Of a stretch of DNA of 64,000 bases, positions 63,330-64,000 are shown in pieces. Position 1 is the first letter of the stretch; each line of letters opens with the position of its first letter. Below the pieces are notes generated by a model. That model did not search any database and was not told where the DNA came from. It was given only the letters and a program-made list of their open reading frames with translations. A program made the translations under genes and the position numbers. The DNA is from Acidobacteriota bacterium (GTDB taxonomy: Bacteria > Acidobacteriota > Terriglobia > UBA7540). Where the stretch lies: positions 1 to 64,000 of the forward strand of contig CADDZJ010000002.1 of the NCBI GenBank assembly GCA_902812415.1, written 5' to 3'.

Positions 63330-64000
63330 ATGTTCAGACTCGATGCGGATAAGAGAGTACATTTCTGCGACGGAGTCACGCGGCGTGATTTTCTCCATGC
63401 CGGCGCGCTCGGCATGCTCGGTCTCACCTTGCCGCAGTTCATGGGCCTGAAGGCGCTGGGCGCCGTCAATCCTAAAAAGGACATCAACTGCATCCAGTTG
63501 ATGCTGGTTGGCGGCCCCAGCCAGTTAGACACCTGGGACCCGAAGCCGGATGCTCCCGCCTCCATTCGCGGACCTTACAAGCCTATCCGCACCAACGTCA
63601 CAGGAATTCAGATCTCCGAGATTTTTCCGCGCATGGCGAAGCACGCCGATAAATATGCTCTGATTCGCTCCGTCTATCATACTGCAGCCGCCGTTCATGA
63701 TACCGGATGCCAGATGATGCAGACAGGGCGCCTTTTCCGCGGCGGGCTTGAATCGCCCAACTATGGGAGCGTGCTAAATAAGGAAAAAGGCCCGAAGGGC
63801 GCCATCCCTGCCAACGTTCTTCTGCCCTACCCCATCGGCCAGCTTGGCGGAAACTTGCCTCACGGCGATACCGCGGGATTCCTGGGTAAAAAATATGATC
63901 CGTTCGTCCTGAACGCTGACCCTGCTGATCCTCACTTCCACGTTCCTGACATGCTGCCTCCAGACTACATTGCAGCTTTGCGCGTAGACCGGCGACGCGA
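63330..64000 (+). CDS. DUF1501 (sulfatase-like) Tat-exported protein, 3' end outside window
   Basis: The first 223 residues of a DUF1501 protein, cut by the window end. The Tat motif TRRDFLHAG and a hydrophobic stretch (GALGMLGLTLP) are followed by INCIQLMLVGGPSQLDTWDP and ALIRSVYHTAAAVHDTG, both typical of the family. These proteins have an alkaline-phosphatase/sulfatase-like fold and usually pair with a DUF1800 or DUF1549/1553 gene; none is seen upstream here. Full members have about 430-480 residues. The function is unknown. AGGCTCAGG precedes the ATG. Confidence 0.88.
   Translation, partial: MFRLDADKRVHFCDGVTRRDFLHAGALGMLGLTLPQFMGLKALGAVNPKKDINCIQLMLVGGPSQLDTWDPKPDAPASIRGPYKPIRTNVTGIQISEIFPRMAKHADKYALIRSVYHTAAAVHDTGCQMMQTGRLFRGGLESPNYGSVLNKEKGPKGAIPANVLLPYPIGQLGGNLPHGDTAGFLGKKYDPFVLNADPADPHFHVPDMLPPDYIAALRVDRRR

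Overview
The window looks like a chromosomal segment of an Acidobacteriota genome (inference). Pointers are an Oar-like TonB receptor with a carboxypeptidase-regulatory N-domain, a GT84 cyclic-glucan-synthase relative, a DUF1501 Tat protein, PQQ-propeller proteins, a large membrane pyrophosphatase, two APC permeases and many dispersed hairpin repeats. No rRNA, tRNA, CRISPR array or intact mobile element was seen.

Layout: 0.6-5.1 kb holds a PpiD-like foldase, an AhpD/CMD-family protein interrupted by an in-frame UGA, and a B12-binding radical SAM protein. 5.2-9.5 kb (minus strand) is a branched-chain/pyruvate dehydrogenase set (E1 alpha, E1 beta, E2) followed by lipB, which attaches the lipoyl precursor to E2. 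9.6-11.8 kb encodes a Rieske protein and a cytochrome b fused to a cytochrome c domain. 12.1-12.75 kb is a second UGA-interrupted redox gene, a protein disulfide oxidoreductase. 12.9-18.9 kb has apt, acyP, plsC, an M61 peptidase, a PHP phosphoesterase and an amino-acid permease. 19.4-25.9 kb is a sugar or sugar-acid utilisation group: UxaA-type dehydratase, aldo/keto reductase, RhaT-like transporter, zinc dehydrogenase and epimerase.

26.2-28.9 kb is the H+-pyrophosphatase. 29.2-31.7 kb is a secreted alpha-galactosidase-like enzyme with a PKD domain. 32.3-34.5 kb has a small membrane protein with its own terminator and an ABC exporter. 34.9-39.6 kb is a GT84/glycoamylase protein lacking the phosphorylase half of NdvB. 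40-41.1 kb has a small ribbon-helix-helix-like protein, a 9-bp tandem array, a structured leader and a membrane protein. 41.4-43.2 kb has an aldose epimerase-like protein and a methyltransferase. 43.4-45.1 kb is the decayed relic of a type III restriction-modification operon around an intact four-helix-bundle gene.

45.4-64 kb holds a second permease, a frameshifted TonB receptor, two tandem TPR paralogues and a secreted carbohydrate/PQQ cluster: a frameshifted GHL6-like glycosidase, two PQQ propellers flanking a Tat-exported enolase-superfamily enzyme, a heparinase-like/methyltransferase fusion and the start of a DUF1501 protein.

The most notable result is two independent candidate selenoproteins within 10 kb. 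In each, UGA replaces a redox-active cysteine of a CxxC motif, the reading frame stays open to a proper end, and a hairpin matching the bacterial SECIS pattern lies directly downstream. A standard gene caller would truncate both. No selenocysteine machinery is encoded in the window, so the claim rests on the reading frames, the motifs and the hairpins.
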